From the NCBI GenBank assembly GCA_012931725.1, contig CM022951.1, positions 9,235,616 to 9,299,615 of the forward strand: DNA of 64,000 nucleotides. The letters are read 5' to 3'. Numbering within the stretch: the stretch's first letter is position 1; every line of letters begins with the position of its first letter. Below the pieces are notes generated by a model. The model did not search any database, was not told the DNA's origin, and saw nothing but the letters and a program-made list of their open reading frames with translations. Positions 12,209-24,074 of the stretch are shown here, one piece after another. This DNA is from Litsea cubeba (lineage: Eukaryota; Streptophyta; Magnoliopsida; Laurales; Lauraceae). Made by a program: the position numbers and the translations under genes.

Positions 12209-13006
12209 TGTCACGCCCCGAGATTGGTAACCTAGATGGTTCCAATTTTAAGATATGACTAGTGTAGGATTTTAAATAAAAAGTTAAACATCCCACACCA
12301 CCCCACATGATATCACGTGTTAGAAAACTGAATAATTTAAAACTTTTCTGCGAAAGCATTAAATAGTGATAACATTTATTTATCAATAGGTATTAACAGA
12401 GCATAAGTATCTCAGAACATTTACATCTATCTAGTCTTGAATATTTACAGATATGATACATTATTACAAAAGTTTGAAACATTCTTTTGACTACTCATCA
12501 CACCATTTACTAATTTCCAGAAAAGTTATTGCTCTTCAAAACACTCTTGATGGTAGTCACACAAGTCAATTTATACGATCTCATCGGGGGTCCACTCACC
12601 TACTGATGTGTTACCACCCTCTTGAAACGTCTCAGTTCCAGGTGAGCTAGCTGGATCTTCTGTAACATTAAACGTTACATCAGTATAATTGAGTAAGTAA
12701 ACAAAATTAATTAAATAAATATCAATGATCAAAACTGAAATACAAGTAATATCTGAGATACCATGATCAAAATAATGAAATACTGATTGACTGAAAATAA
12801 CTGAAGATAATTGAAGGCAATACCACATTTGCTAATTTCAGAATACAAAGCAATGGGTACCATGAATATCAGACTGTGGCCACAATATAAACAGAACACA
12901 GTGGTATCAGGAGTGATAAACTCCAACCGACAGGACTAACTGCAGCTAGTGACAGAACAGAACAATCCTTCTTTCACCACGTGTTGATTCAGAAGGACCG
13001 AGCTAT
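12209..13006 (-). mobile_element. Partial 5' LTR of the gypsy element
   Basis: On the minus strand the LTR ends ..CTCGGGGCGTGACA at 12209. The matching outer part is missing because a CACTA element starts at 13007. The end resembles that of the solo LTR at 52313, suggesting related families. The sequence is otherwise non-coding. Confidence 0.75.
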
Positions 13007-13860
13007 CACTACAAGAATCTGCACTTTTGGCGACGAAAATTTTCGTCGCCAAAAGTCATCTTTTCGTCTGTAAAATAATTTACCGACGAAAAATATTTCG
13101 TCGCCTAAACGTCGGTAAGACTCCGTCAGCATGACCTTTTCTCGACGAAATTATTTTTCTTCGGAAAAAATTAACTTTTTACCGACGATTATTTGACTTC
13201 TGCCGACGTTTTTTTCGTTGACAAAAGAATTTTATTTTTTTTATTTTTCTTTTTCATTTTGCCGACGTTTTTTATTCGTCGGTAAAACTAATTTCATTTT
13301 TTTTAAATTTTTATTTTTTTATTTGCTGACGCATTTTTTTCGTCGGTAAAAAATTTTAATTTTTTTATTTTTATTTTTTATTTTTCCCGACGTTTCTAGT
13401 TCGTCGGCACAAATAATTTCATTTTTTTAAAATTTTTATGTTTTTATTTGCCGACGCTTTGTTTTTCGTCGGCAAAAAAAATTTTAATTTTTTAATTTTT
13501 CTTTTTTGTTTCCGACGCTTTTTATTCGTCGGCAACAATAATTTCATTTTTTTAAAATTTTTAATTTTTTATTTGCCGACGCTTTTTTTTTCGTCGGCAA
13601 AAAAATTTTTAATTTTTTAATTTGTCTTTTTTTTTCCCGACGCTTTTTATTCGTCGGAAAAAATAATTCCAGTTTTTTCATTTTTATTTTTTATTTTGCC
13701 GACGTTTATGTTTCGTCGGAAAAAGAACTTTAATTTTTTTATTTTCTTTTTTATTTTCGCCGACGTTTTTGTTTCGTCGGCAAAACTAATTTCATTTTTT
13801 TTAATTTCTATTTTTATTTTGCCGACGAAATAAAACGTCGGTAAAGGTATTATTTTTTAA
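13007..13860. repeat. CACTA 5' subterminal repeat array
   Basis: A run of units of about 50-60 bp each contains an inverted pair such as CCGACG...CGTCGG around a short T-rich loop, separated by poly-T/A spacers. Units are imperfect (CGTCGGTAAA, CGTCGGCAAA, CGTCGGAAAA). Such motifs bind the element-encoded transposase accessory protein in known CACTA systems; that role is inferred here. Confidence 0.85.
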
Positions 13861-14269
13861 TAATAAAAATAGTTTTTTCATTATTATTTTCCTGTAAACC
13901 TGTTTATACACCTGTATCAAAAATAAACCTGTTCTTCTACCTATATTCAACATAAAATATGCAATAAAATAAAAGTTACTAAATGAACAGACAACCATCT
14001 CCATTTTTCATTAAATCACTCATCTTATTAAACAAATATAACAATCAATAATTATACAGTCCCATAACAATGTCCAATATACATTGATATATATACAAAT
14101 AAAGCGAAAAGAAGTCCAACAATTCTGCAACCGACCCCAACGCGTTCATCAACCTGCAATGAGAAAAAACAACATTAAAATCTTTATAATGAATTAAATT
14201 ATAAATTAAAAATAAACATGTATATATATAACTTTTCCTAAGTTATTCTTCGAACTTTTTTCCAACCAA

Positions 14270-17200
14270 AATGTTGATAATCAGACGGCTTTTGCGTCTC
14301 ACTTATTAACCAGAAGTCCGATTCACTAACCGTCAATTCCAATAAGTTAGTTAGGCATTGAACAAGGTACATATGCTAATTTATGGGCAGTTCGATGGTT
14401 GTTTCCCGTTTTCGACCTACGACGGCCTAATTTCGAGACAAAGTGTCCAAATTAAACGTTTTTAGTCGTAATTCTCTAACCGTGAGTCCTATTTGTAAAC
14501 CGTCAGTTCCTATAAGTCACTCTACCCTCGAGCGAAGTACTCATGCCGGTTTCGGAATTTTCCCGTGGCTGTTTCCCGTTCCGGACCCCCGGCGGGCCTT
14601 TTTATAGACTATGTGTTGGAAAATCGTGTGTTTCAGCCGTAATTCTCTAACCGGGACCCCTATTTGCGAACCGTCTGTTCCTACAAGTCACTCTACCCTC
14701 GAGCGAAGTGCTCGTGCCGGTTTCGAAATTTTTCCGCGGCCGTTTCCCGTTCCGGACCCCCGGCGGTCCATTTTCGAGCCAAAGTGTTGGAAAATCGTGT
14801 GTTTCGATCGTAATTTTCTAACCGGGACCCTTATTTGCGAACCGTCGGTACCTACAAGTCACTCTACCCTCGAGCGAAGTGCTCGTGCCGGTTTCGAAAT
14901 TTTCCCGCTGCCGTTTCCCGTTCCGGACCCCCGGCGGTCCATTTTCGAGCCAAAGTGTTGGAAAATCGTGTGTTTCGATCGTAATTCTCTAACCGGGACC
15001 CTTATTTGCGAACCGTCGGTTCCTACAAGTCACTCTACCCTCGAGCGAAGTGCTCGTGCCGGTTTCAAAATTTTCCCGCTGCCGTTCCCGTTCCGGACCC
15101 CCGGCGGTCCGTTTTCGAGCCAAAGTGTTGGAAAATCGTGTGTTTCGATCGTAATTCTCTAACCGGGACCCCTATATGCGAACCGTCGGTTCCTACAAGT
15201 CACTCTACCCTCGAGCGAAATGCTCGTGCCGGTTTCGGAATTTTCCCGCGGTCGTTTCCCCATTCCGGACCCCCGGCGGGCCGTTTTCGAGCCTAAGTGT
15301 TGGAAAATCGTGTGTTTCGGTCGTAATTCTCTAACCGGGAGCCCTATTTACGAACCGTCGGTTCCTACAAGTCACTCTACCCTCGAGCGAAGTGCTCGTG
15401 CCGGTTTTTGAAATTTTCCCGCTGCCGTTTCCCGTTCCGGACCCCCGGCGGTCCGTTTTCGAGCAAAAGTGTTGGAAAATCGTGTGTTTCGATCGTAATT
15501 CTCTAACCGGGACCCCTATTTGCGAACCGTCGGTTCCTACAAGTCACTCTACCCTCGAGCGAAGTGCTCGTGCCGGTTTCGGAATTTTCCCGCGGTTCGT
15601 TTCCCATTCCGGACCCCCGGCGGGCCGTTTTCGAGCCTAAGTGCTGGAAAATCGTGTGTTTCGGCCGTAATTCTCTAACCGGGAGCCCTATTTGCGAACC
15701 GTCGGTTCCTACAAGTCACTCTACCCTCGAGCGAAGTGCTCGTGCCGGTTTCGGAATTTTCCCGCTGCCGTTTCCCATTCCGGACCCCCGGCGGGCCGTT
15801 TTCGAGCCTAAGTGCTGGAAAATCGTGTGTTTCGGCCGTAATTCTCTAACCGGGAGCCCTATTTGCGAACCGTCGGTTCCTACAAGTCACTCTACCCTCG
15901 AGCGAAGTGCTCGTGCCGGTTTCGGAATTTTCCCGCTGCCGTTTCCCGTTCCGGACCCCCGGCGGGCCGTTTTCGAGCCTAAGTGTTGGAAAATCGTGTG
16001 TTTCGGCCGTAATTCTCTAACCGGGACCCCTATTTGCGAACCGTCGGTTCCTACAAGTCACTCTACCCTCAAGCGAAGTGCTCGTGCCGGTTTCGGATTT
16101 TTCCCGCTGCCGTTTCCCGTTCCGGACCCCCGGCGGGCCGTTTTCGAGCCTAAGTGCTGGAAAATCGTGTGTTTCGGTCGTAATTCTCTAACCGGGAGCC
16201 CTATTTGCGAACCGTCGGTTCCTACAAGTCCCTCTACCCTCGAGCGAAGTGCTCGTGCCGGTTTCGGAATTTTCCCGCTGCCGTTTCCCGTTCCGGACCG
16301 CCGGCGGGCCGTTTTCGAGCCTAAGTGTTGAAAAATCGTGTGTTTCGGTCGTAATTCTCTAACCGGGAGCCCTATTTGCGAACCGTCGGTTCCTACAAGT
16401 CACTCTACCCTCGAGCGAAGTGCTCGTGCCGGTTTCGGAATTTTCCCGCTGCCGTTTCCCGTTCCGGACCCCCGGCGGGCCGTTTTCGAGCCAAAGTGTT
16501 GGAAAATCGTGTGTTTCGATCGTAATTCTCTAACCGGGACCCCTATATGCGAACCGTCGGTTCCTACAAGTCACTCTACCCTCGAGCGAAATGCTCGTGG
16601 CCGGTTTCGGAATTTTCCCGCGGCCGTTTCCCATTCCGGACCCCCGGCGGGCCGTTTTCGAGCCTAAGTGTTGGAAAATCGTGTTGTTTCGGTCGTAATT
16701 CTCTAACCGGGAGCCCTATTTACGAACCGTCGGTTCCTACAAGTCACTCTACCCTCGAGCGAAGTGCTCGTGCCGGTTTTGAAATTTTCCCGCTGCCGTT
16801 TCCCGTTCCGGACCCCCGGCGGTCCGTTTTCGAGAAAAAGTGTTGGAAAATCGTGTGTTTCGATCGTAATTCTCTAACCGGGACCCCTATTTGCGAACCG
16901 TCGGTTCCTACAAGTCACTCTACCCTCGAGCGAAGTGCTCGTGCCGGTTTCGGAATTTTCCCGCGGCCGTTTCCCGTTCCGGACCCCCGGCGGGCCGTTT
17001 TCGAGCCTAAGTGTTGGAAAATCGTGTGTTTCGGCCGTAATTCTCTAACCGGGACCCCTATTTGCGAACCGTCGGTTCCTACAAGTCACTCTACCCTCGA
17101 GCGAAGTGCTCGTGCCGGTTTCGGAATTTTCCCGCTGCCGTTTCCCGTTCCGGACCCCCGGCGGGCCGTTTTCGAGCCTAAGTGCTGGAAAATCGTGTGT

Positions 17201-17625
17201 TTCGGCCGTAATTCTCTAACCGGGACCCCTATTTGCGAACCGTCGGTTCCTACAAGTCACTCTACCCTTGAGCGAAGTGCTCGTGCCGGTTTCGGAATTT
17301 TCCCGCTGCCGTTTCCCGTTCCGGACCCCCGGCGGGCCGTTTTCGAGCCTAAGTGCTGGAAAATCGTGTGTTTCGGTCGTAATTCTCTAACCGGGAGCCC
17401 TATTTGCGAACCGTCGGTTCCTACAAGTCACTCTACCCTCGAGCGAAGTGCTCGTGCCGGTTTCGGAATTTTCCCGCTGTCGTTTCCCGTTCCGGACCCC
17501 CGGCGGGCCGTTTTCGAGCCTAAGTGTTGGAAAATCGTGTGTTTCGGTCGTAATTCTCTAACCGGGAGCCCTATTTGCGAACCGTCGGTTCCTACAAGTC
17601 CCTCTACCCTCGAGCGGAGTGAATC
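14270..17625 (+). repeat. 171-bp satellite-like tandem array, about 20 units
   Basis: The anchor 'gtgttggaaaatcgtgtgtt' (some copies 'gtgctgg') recurs from 14613 to 17524, giving 18 units with spacing 170-173. Two more diverged units lie at 14270-14600. Each unit holds 'ctctaaccggga', 'cgaaccgtcggttcctacaa', 'ccctcgagcgaagtgctcgt' and 'gttccggacccccggcggg'. The unit is GC-rich in an AT-rich neighbourhood. Because 171 is 57 codons, long open frames run through it, but frame slips and the lack of any protein signature argue against coding. A single inverted unit lies at about 23715-23810. Confidence 0.95.
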
Positions 17626-19102
17626 TGGTGTGGACTACGGTGATGCAAAAGCCCTAGAAGTGGAGGACTGTGGCTAGTTGAAGCATGGATTTATGTGGAG
17701 GACTATGCCCTTTTGATTCTAGCTCTCTTCTTTTTTCTGATTTCTGATGTTATTTCTGCCATTGAAGTGGATTTGGCAGTTTTGCAAGAGGAAGTTTGAT
17801 TGTTGAGTTTGGGTGTGTATGTGAAGAAATGTAGGAGAAAACCTGTTCTACAGTGCAGTATAGACAATTAGACATGCATATTCACCGCTATGAAATCCAG
17901 ACTTGAGCCAGAACCGGACCCTGAACCATGCAACAAGTTCGGAGCTGAGTCCATTTTGAAGATGGTTCCTGGTCCAGTTAATACCCAGTCCCGGCCGGGA
18001 CTCAAGCCGTTTGAATCCCTAAGTAAGCTGAAAGAGTTAGAAAAACCACAGAAGGAATAGTTGCAATAAAAGATGCAAAAGCAACTTGAGTAATGGCACA
18101 TCAGGTGCACGTGGGTGGGCACTAGAGAGCATGGTGTTCAATGTGTGTGTATGAGCCCCAGTGCTCTGCTCACAATAAGGAGAAAGTACACTAGATGATC
18201 TAATTTTCTTATATGGCTCCAGTAAATATGGCAGGAGAGGGAGATCTGAAATGTTGAGTCTATCACATCATATAGACAAAGCTTAAGCCAGCTGGATTAT
18301 CAAAATTGTTGGAAGGCAACCAATGATCTTCTGCATCTAAAAAATGCTTTGAAAGAGGAAGGCAAGTATGAAATACATTAATTTGGTGGGTTGATGGCCC
18401 ACTAGATCTCTAATTACAGCCTCACAGACTTGGGTGAGAGTTTATATATGTCACATGTAGAAGGTACTTATAAATGGATTGAGAAACATAGCAGCTTTTA
18501 TAGCCCCTCTTTGAATAGGAGATAATGGGATCTTTGTGGTGAAGACTTGAGACTTGAGAGAGTCAAGTCCCAGAACTCGTTTGCAAGGTCGATATGAAGA
18601 TCCTATGTTCATCCTCATGCAGTAACATATATTATATGGGAACACTTATTGTGGAGAGACTGTTCGATGAAAACCAAATCCCATGCATAGTGATGTGCCC
18701 AAAGATCTCCTGAATCAGAATTTATTCACAACTGAAATCAACCAGTTCACTTTTTATATTGATTAACTTCATTCCATTAATGATTGATCACTCTAGAAAT
18801 ATTCAAGCCTAACAGCGATCACAGTAAAGGTTTTACTGACTTCAATGGCTTACCTTCTTGAAAAGTGGGTCCCCTAAATGGAATTGCTTCAAATTATCAC
18901 AATTTGCGGCAAGGTCAACACTATTAATCTTTTCATAGATATTCACGTACGTATAGATGGATATTGATACACATTTAAACATACAACCACATTTCCACAC
19001 ATATGTATAGATGTACATATATATAACACAATTATCACAGTCAATGAATGCTATAACAGCAGACACAGCAAACAATAGCATTAGAAGAATATTTCCATTC
19101 AC
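17626..19102. other. CACTA interior, no gene recognised
   Basis: Between the satellite and the SNF2 exons the sequence has no secure coding match. A possible minus-strand exon near 18855-18925 (..NLKQFHLGDPLFKK before a GTAAG donor) has no identity I can give. The first 18 bases continue a broken satellite unit. Confidence 0.4.
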
Positions 19103-20078
19103 CTGGAGAGGTGTTCCAGTCAACAGCAACCGATGGGAACTCTGAAAGTGCTTCAAGTCTGCATTCAACTTGCAAGATGCATTCTTTATGCGATGACCTT
19201 CATCAATAATAATGTAATGCCAGTGAATCTTGCTCAGTTTTGGCCTATCATTTTTGTTCATTAAGTATTCATATGTTGTCAGAAGGACATTGAACTTCTG
19301 TGGAGCAATTCTTTCTATGCATTACAATGAAAACTCCCATCCCGGCAGAACAGAGGATGGAACTACCACTAGATATGGTCCCCTGGAATTTTTCATTTCC
19401 ATCAAATAGCATAAAAGAGAAATAACCTGCAAAAATACAGCCTTTCAGAAGGATATTCACATGTAAATCTACTAGTTGTTAAGAACACTAAAAAACTCCA
19501 ATATCAAGAATTAAAAATTGCCTCAGCAAAGACACCTCAGACTCAGTCCCTAATGAGTCACAAGGATGGACTCGGCTGAGCCTTATGAAAGAGTCCAATG
19601 TGACTAAGTTGGTCATCAATACCAAGAAATAAAATCATGTCCCTCAACAAATCACACCTAAACAGTTTTACCAAGGCCCATTTCATCTGCTAGAATCCCA
19701 TTCAGGTGGTTATTGTATAATGAAACCAACCACCGAAGACCATTCATTTGGTACCTATAAATCAAGTCAGAAAGAGATCATAAAACTTGGAAAAAATAAA
19801 CAAAAATAATTTCAACATCAAATAATTATAAGCACAAATCTAAATGAGGAAATATAGGGGAGCATGGTGTTCTACAATAAATGAAACAAAGGTTATGTGA
19901 CCAACGAAAAAAGAGAACGAATAAAGGGTTCCATCAAAGAGAATAAATAAATGGGTCCATCCCTGGCAAGGGGAAAGACTAGCTGGTCCATAAAACAAAA
20001 TACTATCAGGCTTAAACTCACTCTCTTAGTTTTCCACCCTGAAGAGAAGCTGGCTGCTCACTAATGCTCTCTTTTACA
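19103..20078 (-). pseudogene. SYD-like fragment: Captured SNF2-family ATPase exons (SPLAYED-like)
   Basis: Three exon blocks read on the minus strand. 20078-20022 gives KESISEQPASLQGGKLR. 19754-19664 gives YQMNGLRWLVSLYNN then ILADEMGLGKT (Walker A). 19426-19103 gives RGPYLVVVPSSVLPGWE, FNVLLTTYEYLMNK, then IIIDEGHRIKNASCKLNADL (DEAH-type box) and RLLLTGTPLQ before a GTGAAT donor. Introns and split codons are kept, so the copy came from genomic DNA. The last block lacks about 30 residues and an intron after PGWE and has a TAA there. Both ends of the protein are missing. The parent would be a nuclear chromatin-remodelling ATPase. The block lies inside the CACTA region, in antisense to its left end. 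Confidence 0.87.
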
Positions 20079-21744
20079 CTGCAAAGAACAGTATTCATGA
20101 CATAAATTCCACAATATTAAAACAATAACAATTCAACTCAAAGTAGAAATAACAGTCATGAGCAAAACATATATACAGCTATAATATTCACAGCCCCAAG
20201 ATGTACACAAAAGCAACCCAAAAGAAGTAGAAACCAATATCCACTCCAATTCATATACTTCTAAAATTAAATGACCATCATGGCTACTGTGCTTTTAATA
20301 AATAACAGTTACATAAAAAACACATATAAAAAACTGTCACCTATATTACTCACTTGTGACTGAGCCATCAACGCATAGCATGATGAGAAAAAACAGATTA
20401 CAATCTTACTGGGCTTTCATCAGATTAAAAAGCCTATTCATAATTAGCATTTATTTTCAAGATTAAAACAACATCAGATTCATCGCGGGAAAAAGGGTAG
20501 CAAGTTTCCTAATCCAACATCTATTTTTCACAAAGTAAGTTCTACAAAGATGAGAATTTTTTAGGGCTTCTTGAGATGATTGATGAGCATATGAAGAGAA
20601 GACTGGTTTGCTACTGACCTTAAAAAAGGGGATTTGGGTCTATATGAACATGGTTTAGAAACTTGGATTTCCATTTAAATTTTGTAAAGCTTTTGAATTG
20701 GAAAATTACCTAAGGAATCATGCAGCCTTGAGCATTGTTTAAGAACTGGTTTCAGCCTCCATAAATCAATTAATCTAAATTTTCTGTTCCGTAAATAAAC
20801 CCAAAGATAATAAATCGAATATCGTGTGTTGAAACTACAAACACACTGAAAATATTTACACCGGGGATCCATTTAAGATTCCTTTTAGACATATAAGCAA
20901 TTACATTTTAAAATTTATACCCCTTAAATTGAATGGTTAAAGTCCCAAGTATCAGTCAATGAAGTTCATTTCAGGTTTTAAAGGAGAGACATGGTAATAT
21001 CAAAATATAATTTAACATTTGTTCTCTACATGACTTTTATATTATTATGGGTAACATGACTCAAATCTCAAATCTTCAACATGATTATTCTGACATTTGG
21101 GCTCACTCTGACTTCTGTAAGATGATTTGGGATTTATGAAGAAGATCCTTCTCATGGGCTGTAATGCATAGAACGATGCTGCATTGGAGTCTGGTTGCAT
21201 TTCATTAAAATAAGATACGACGAAAAACATAAAAAAAAAAAAGAAGAAGAAGAAGAAAGAAACTAAAATGAAGTACACTTTTATTTCTCTAGTGAAATAC
21301 TCACGGGTTTGCACACACTTGCTACCGAAGCCTTTTTTAACCAAAAATAGAGCTACAACAGGGGATGATAAAAAAAATTATTTACTTTTTTCCTTGGGTA
21401 AATACTCACCGGCTTGCACACACACGTTACCAAAGTAGTAAAAAGAGATTAACAAAAAGAAAAGAAGTGGACTTTTTTTCTCTCCTTCCCTTCTAGTAAA
21501 TACTAACGGGCTTTGGCGCACACACATACACTACCGTAGTCCTTAACCAAGGAAGGAGCTCCTACAATATATAATGGGTGGGGGGATTGATTTTTGGTTA
21601 GTTCTGTGTGAAGAGGAAGTTGCTTCTCCACCATGCTGTCAGCCCTCACCCTTTTTTTTTTTTTGGTAAATTTCTATGCTTTTTTTTTTTGTTGTTGTTG
21701 TTGTTTTAGGTAACATCGTGGACTCACTCCTACCCACAAATACT

Positions 21745-21775
<31 letters not shown>

Positions 21776-23087
21776 TGAGTTATCGAGTCCTATCCCACGC
21801 TTCCATCCTTTAATAATAAGTTCTACAAACGTTAGTATATATAACTCAGCTGGTTACCTTGAACTGTAGGCTAGCATGTAAATCTCAGTCATTTGGATGC
21901 AAGGATACCTTGGGCTATGAGTTAAAACATTATAGAAAGACATTCATCTGCTTAGTCCACCTTTCAACTGCCATTATAAAAACACCCACGCAAAGCATGA
22001 CCAGACTGCAAGCAATAAGCAAATATGAAGGTCGTTATTAAAGAAGATAACACAGCCAATAGAAGCAATCCATATGTTTACTTTAAAGCTAATGGCTTTA
22101 GAATACAATGTTTTTTTTTTTTTTTTATGTCTTCATCCGACAACAAAACAGCAAGGCAAGAGGTATTCTTTCAACGCTGAGAAGAGAAAGGTAGCTTAAT
22201 GCTAATCACGTGATTATTGCTTTGGGTTTGCCTTTTATTCTTTTCAGATTAGGATGAGGATCCCATGCTTCCATCTATGATCCAAACCTGTATGATGAAT
22301 GGATAGGATTGTAGGAGCATCTTTGAGTCCATTACATTCAACATTTGGATTTCCCAACTGCCAATCAATGGGCATGATTTTCGGACAAGTTTTTCATAAT
22401 CTGTCTGGGGTTTATTGTATACATGGCGAGGGGGTTCAATTGCATAAAATAGTATACATTCAATCTCAGGTTGTAGAATAATAGTTATAAAATAGTATAC
22501 TTCAACTGAATCTTATTCTTCTAGCAAACCTTAATCGAAAAAAAAATCCTTTGATCAATTACAGTATTAGGTCAGATTTCTTGATCTCAAGGTTCATCAA
22601 TGGTGTTCTAAGCCCTAACTCCATTCGGTCCAATCTAACGACAATTTCAAAATCAAAGCTTCAAATACATTATATACATACCTTGATCACACTTTTAGAT
22701 GGACAGATTCGAGCATCAACTTACCTGAGAATTCATGCAAATCTAACACCCACAAAACCCCAAGCCCTAGAAATGCAAATGGAGAGAGGAAATCAACGCT
22801 GCAACTTCGTCATGCACTAAAGACTAATCTGGGGCATTATTTTCCCAACCAACCAAAGACTTAAAAGCAAGTCGTTTGAAGATTCTAAGGCACCCAACAG
22901 TGAAAAAAAAGCTAACGAAGTGAGAAAAAAAAATACAATCCATTCATACAAAGGACAATGAAAGATGCAATCATCAATAAAAAGGCATAGAAATCAAAAG
23001 CCCTAACCAGCAGCAACAGCACATGTGCAACAGATGAAGAAGAGGAAAATAAAAAAAATAAAAAAAATAGAGTTGTAGCAGCAACAG
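20079..23087. other. CACTA interior, unassigned
   Basis: About 3 kb with no secure exon. It may be intron and leader sequence carried along with the SNF2 fragment, since a leader-like exon on the same strand follows at 23088. Simple repeats occur near 21230-21260, 21650-21710 and 21747-21776, the last (TA)n joined to (GA)n. Confidence 0.4.
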
Positions 23088-23470
23088 TACCTTAGAAAGA
23101 GATCTGTAACTGGAAATGGATGCAGAGGCAGCAACGGCGAGAGGATCCGAGCAGAGTTAGCGGCGAGAGAGAGCGAAACACCCTTCGAGCGATGATCAGT
23201 TTCGGGCAGAGAGAGAGTGTGAAAGAGAGAGCGAGAGAGGGAAAGCAGAGAGAGAGAAAGAGCAGATCGAGAAAGCGAGAGAGAGCAGAGAGATCGAGCG
23301 AGAGAGAGCAGAGAGTTCGAGCGAGAGAGACAGAGAGAAGAGCACTGAGATCGAGCGAGAGAGAGAGAGAGAAAGAGAAAGAGAAATAGAAGAGAGAGCG
23401 AGAGTGAGAGAGCAGAGAGAGTGAGAGAAGAACGCGCGCAGGAGTGAAAAGAGGAATTTTGGTGGCGGGA
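23088..23470 (-). other. Pyrimidine-rich leader-like exon (minus strand)
   Basis: On the minus strand this is a CT-rich block typical of plant 5' untranslated leaders. It ends in ..TTTCTAAG followed by GTACTG, a possible splice donor, at about 23088. It could be the 5' end of the captured SNF2 gene, which lies downstream on the same strand; that link is inferred. The long open frames here (about 90-147 codons of Ser/Leu or Arg/Glu) reflect base composition only. Confidence 0.4.
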
Positions 23471-23504
23471 GAGGGGAAAAACAGGTGGGAAATTTGCCCA
23501 CTAA

Positions 23505-23820
23505 TTTTTTTCGTCGCAAAAGATAAAAATTTCATCAGTAAAATTTTTTTTTTTAAAACAAATAAAAAAGTCTACCAACGGTTTCGATGTTTTATATTAA
23601 ATGTCGGTGATAAATTTTCTGATGCTAATTCTCATCAGTAAAGGACTCTGATTTTTAATTTTCCTAAAAATAAAATTAAACATTACTGACGTTTTATATA
23701 AAATGTCGCTAAATCGGAAACTAACACGAGCACTTCGCTCGATGGTAGTGTAACTTGTAGGAACTGACGGTTCGCAAATAGGACTCCCGATTATAGAATT
23801 TTGACTCCCCCACCTTTTTA
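23505..23820. repeat. CACTA-type subterminal repeats plus one inverted 171-bp unit
   Basis: 23505-23715 holds TCGTCG/ATCAGTAAA and 'gttttatattaaatgtcggt' motifs like the arrays at the element ends. About 23715-23810 is a reverse complement of the satellite unit: 'cgagcacttcgctcga', 'gtaacttgtaggaactgacg', 'gttcgcaaata'. The part at 23505-23640 recurs, diverged, at about 24325-24450. Confidence 0.75.
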
Positions 23821-24074
23821 TCCTACACTACAAAATGCGGCAGCTACAAAACGATAGGCTCTTTATGCCTATTTTAATTTAATTTTATTTATATTTAATG
23901 TTAACGGATTGGATCGGATCGAATCCGCGGATTAAGAATGAAATCCGCCACCGATCCGTTGCTTACGGATTACAAGATTTCCAAACCATCACCAATCCGT
24001 TAACCTTCGGATGGAATTAAAATCTTCATATCGTATCGGATCGGATCGAATTCAAAGATTTTTTGTACACGCCT

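Larger units (their letters stand above)
7840..13006 (-). mobile_element. Defective Ty3/gypsy retrotransposon, truncated at both ends
   Basis: Read on the minus strand, the order is partial 5' LTR (13006-12209), primer binding site (12205-12194), gag with zinc knuckles, protease, reverse transcriptase, RNase H, integrase. This is the Ty3/gypsy order. Coding is broken by many stops and frameshifts. The 5' LTR is cut at 13006 by a CACTA element, and the 3' end stops after the integrase C-terminal region with no 3' LTR visible. No 5-bp target duplication can be given. Confidence 0.9.

Noticed and set aside
13030..13860. Regularly spaced short repeats resembling a CRISPR-like array
   Set aside because: The units are internally palindromic and variable and sit next to a CACTA terminus in a eukaryotic genome. 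They are transposon subterminal repeats.
14611..17677. Long open frames (up to 376 codons) with a repeated RNSLTGTPICEPSVPTS-type peptide
   Set aside because: They follow the 171-bp satellite unit, whose length is divisible by three. The frame slips at several units and there is no signal, domain or gene context.
23092..23535. Open frames of Ser/Leu-rich or Arg/Glu-rich protein on both strands
   Set aside because: These are products of a CT/GA-rich low-complexity block.
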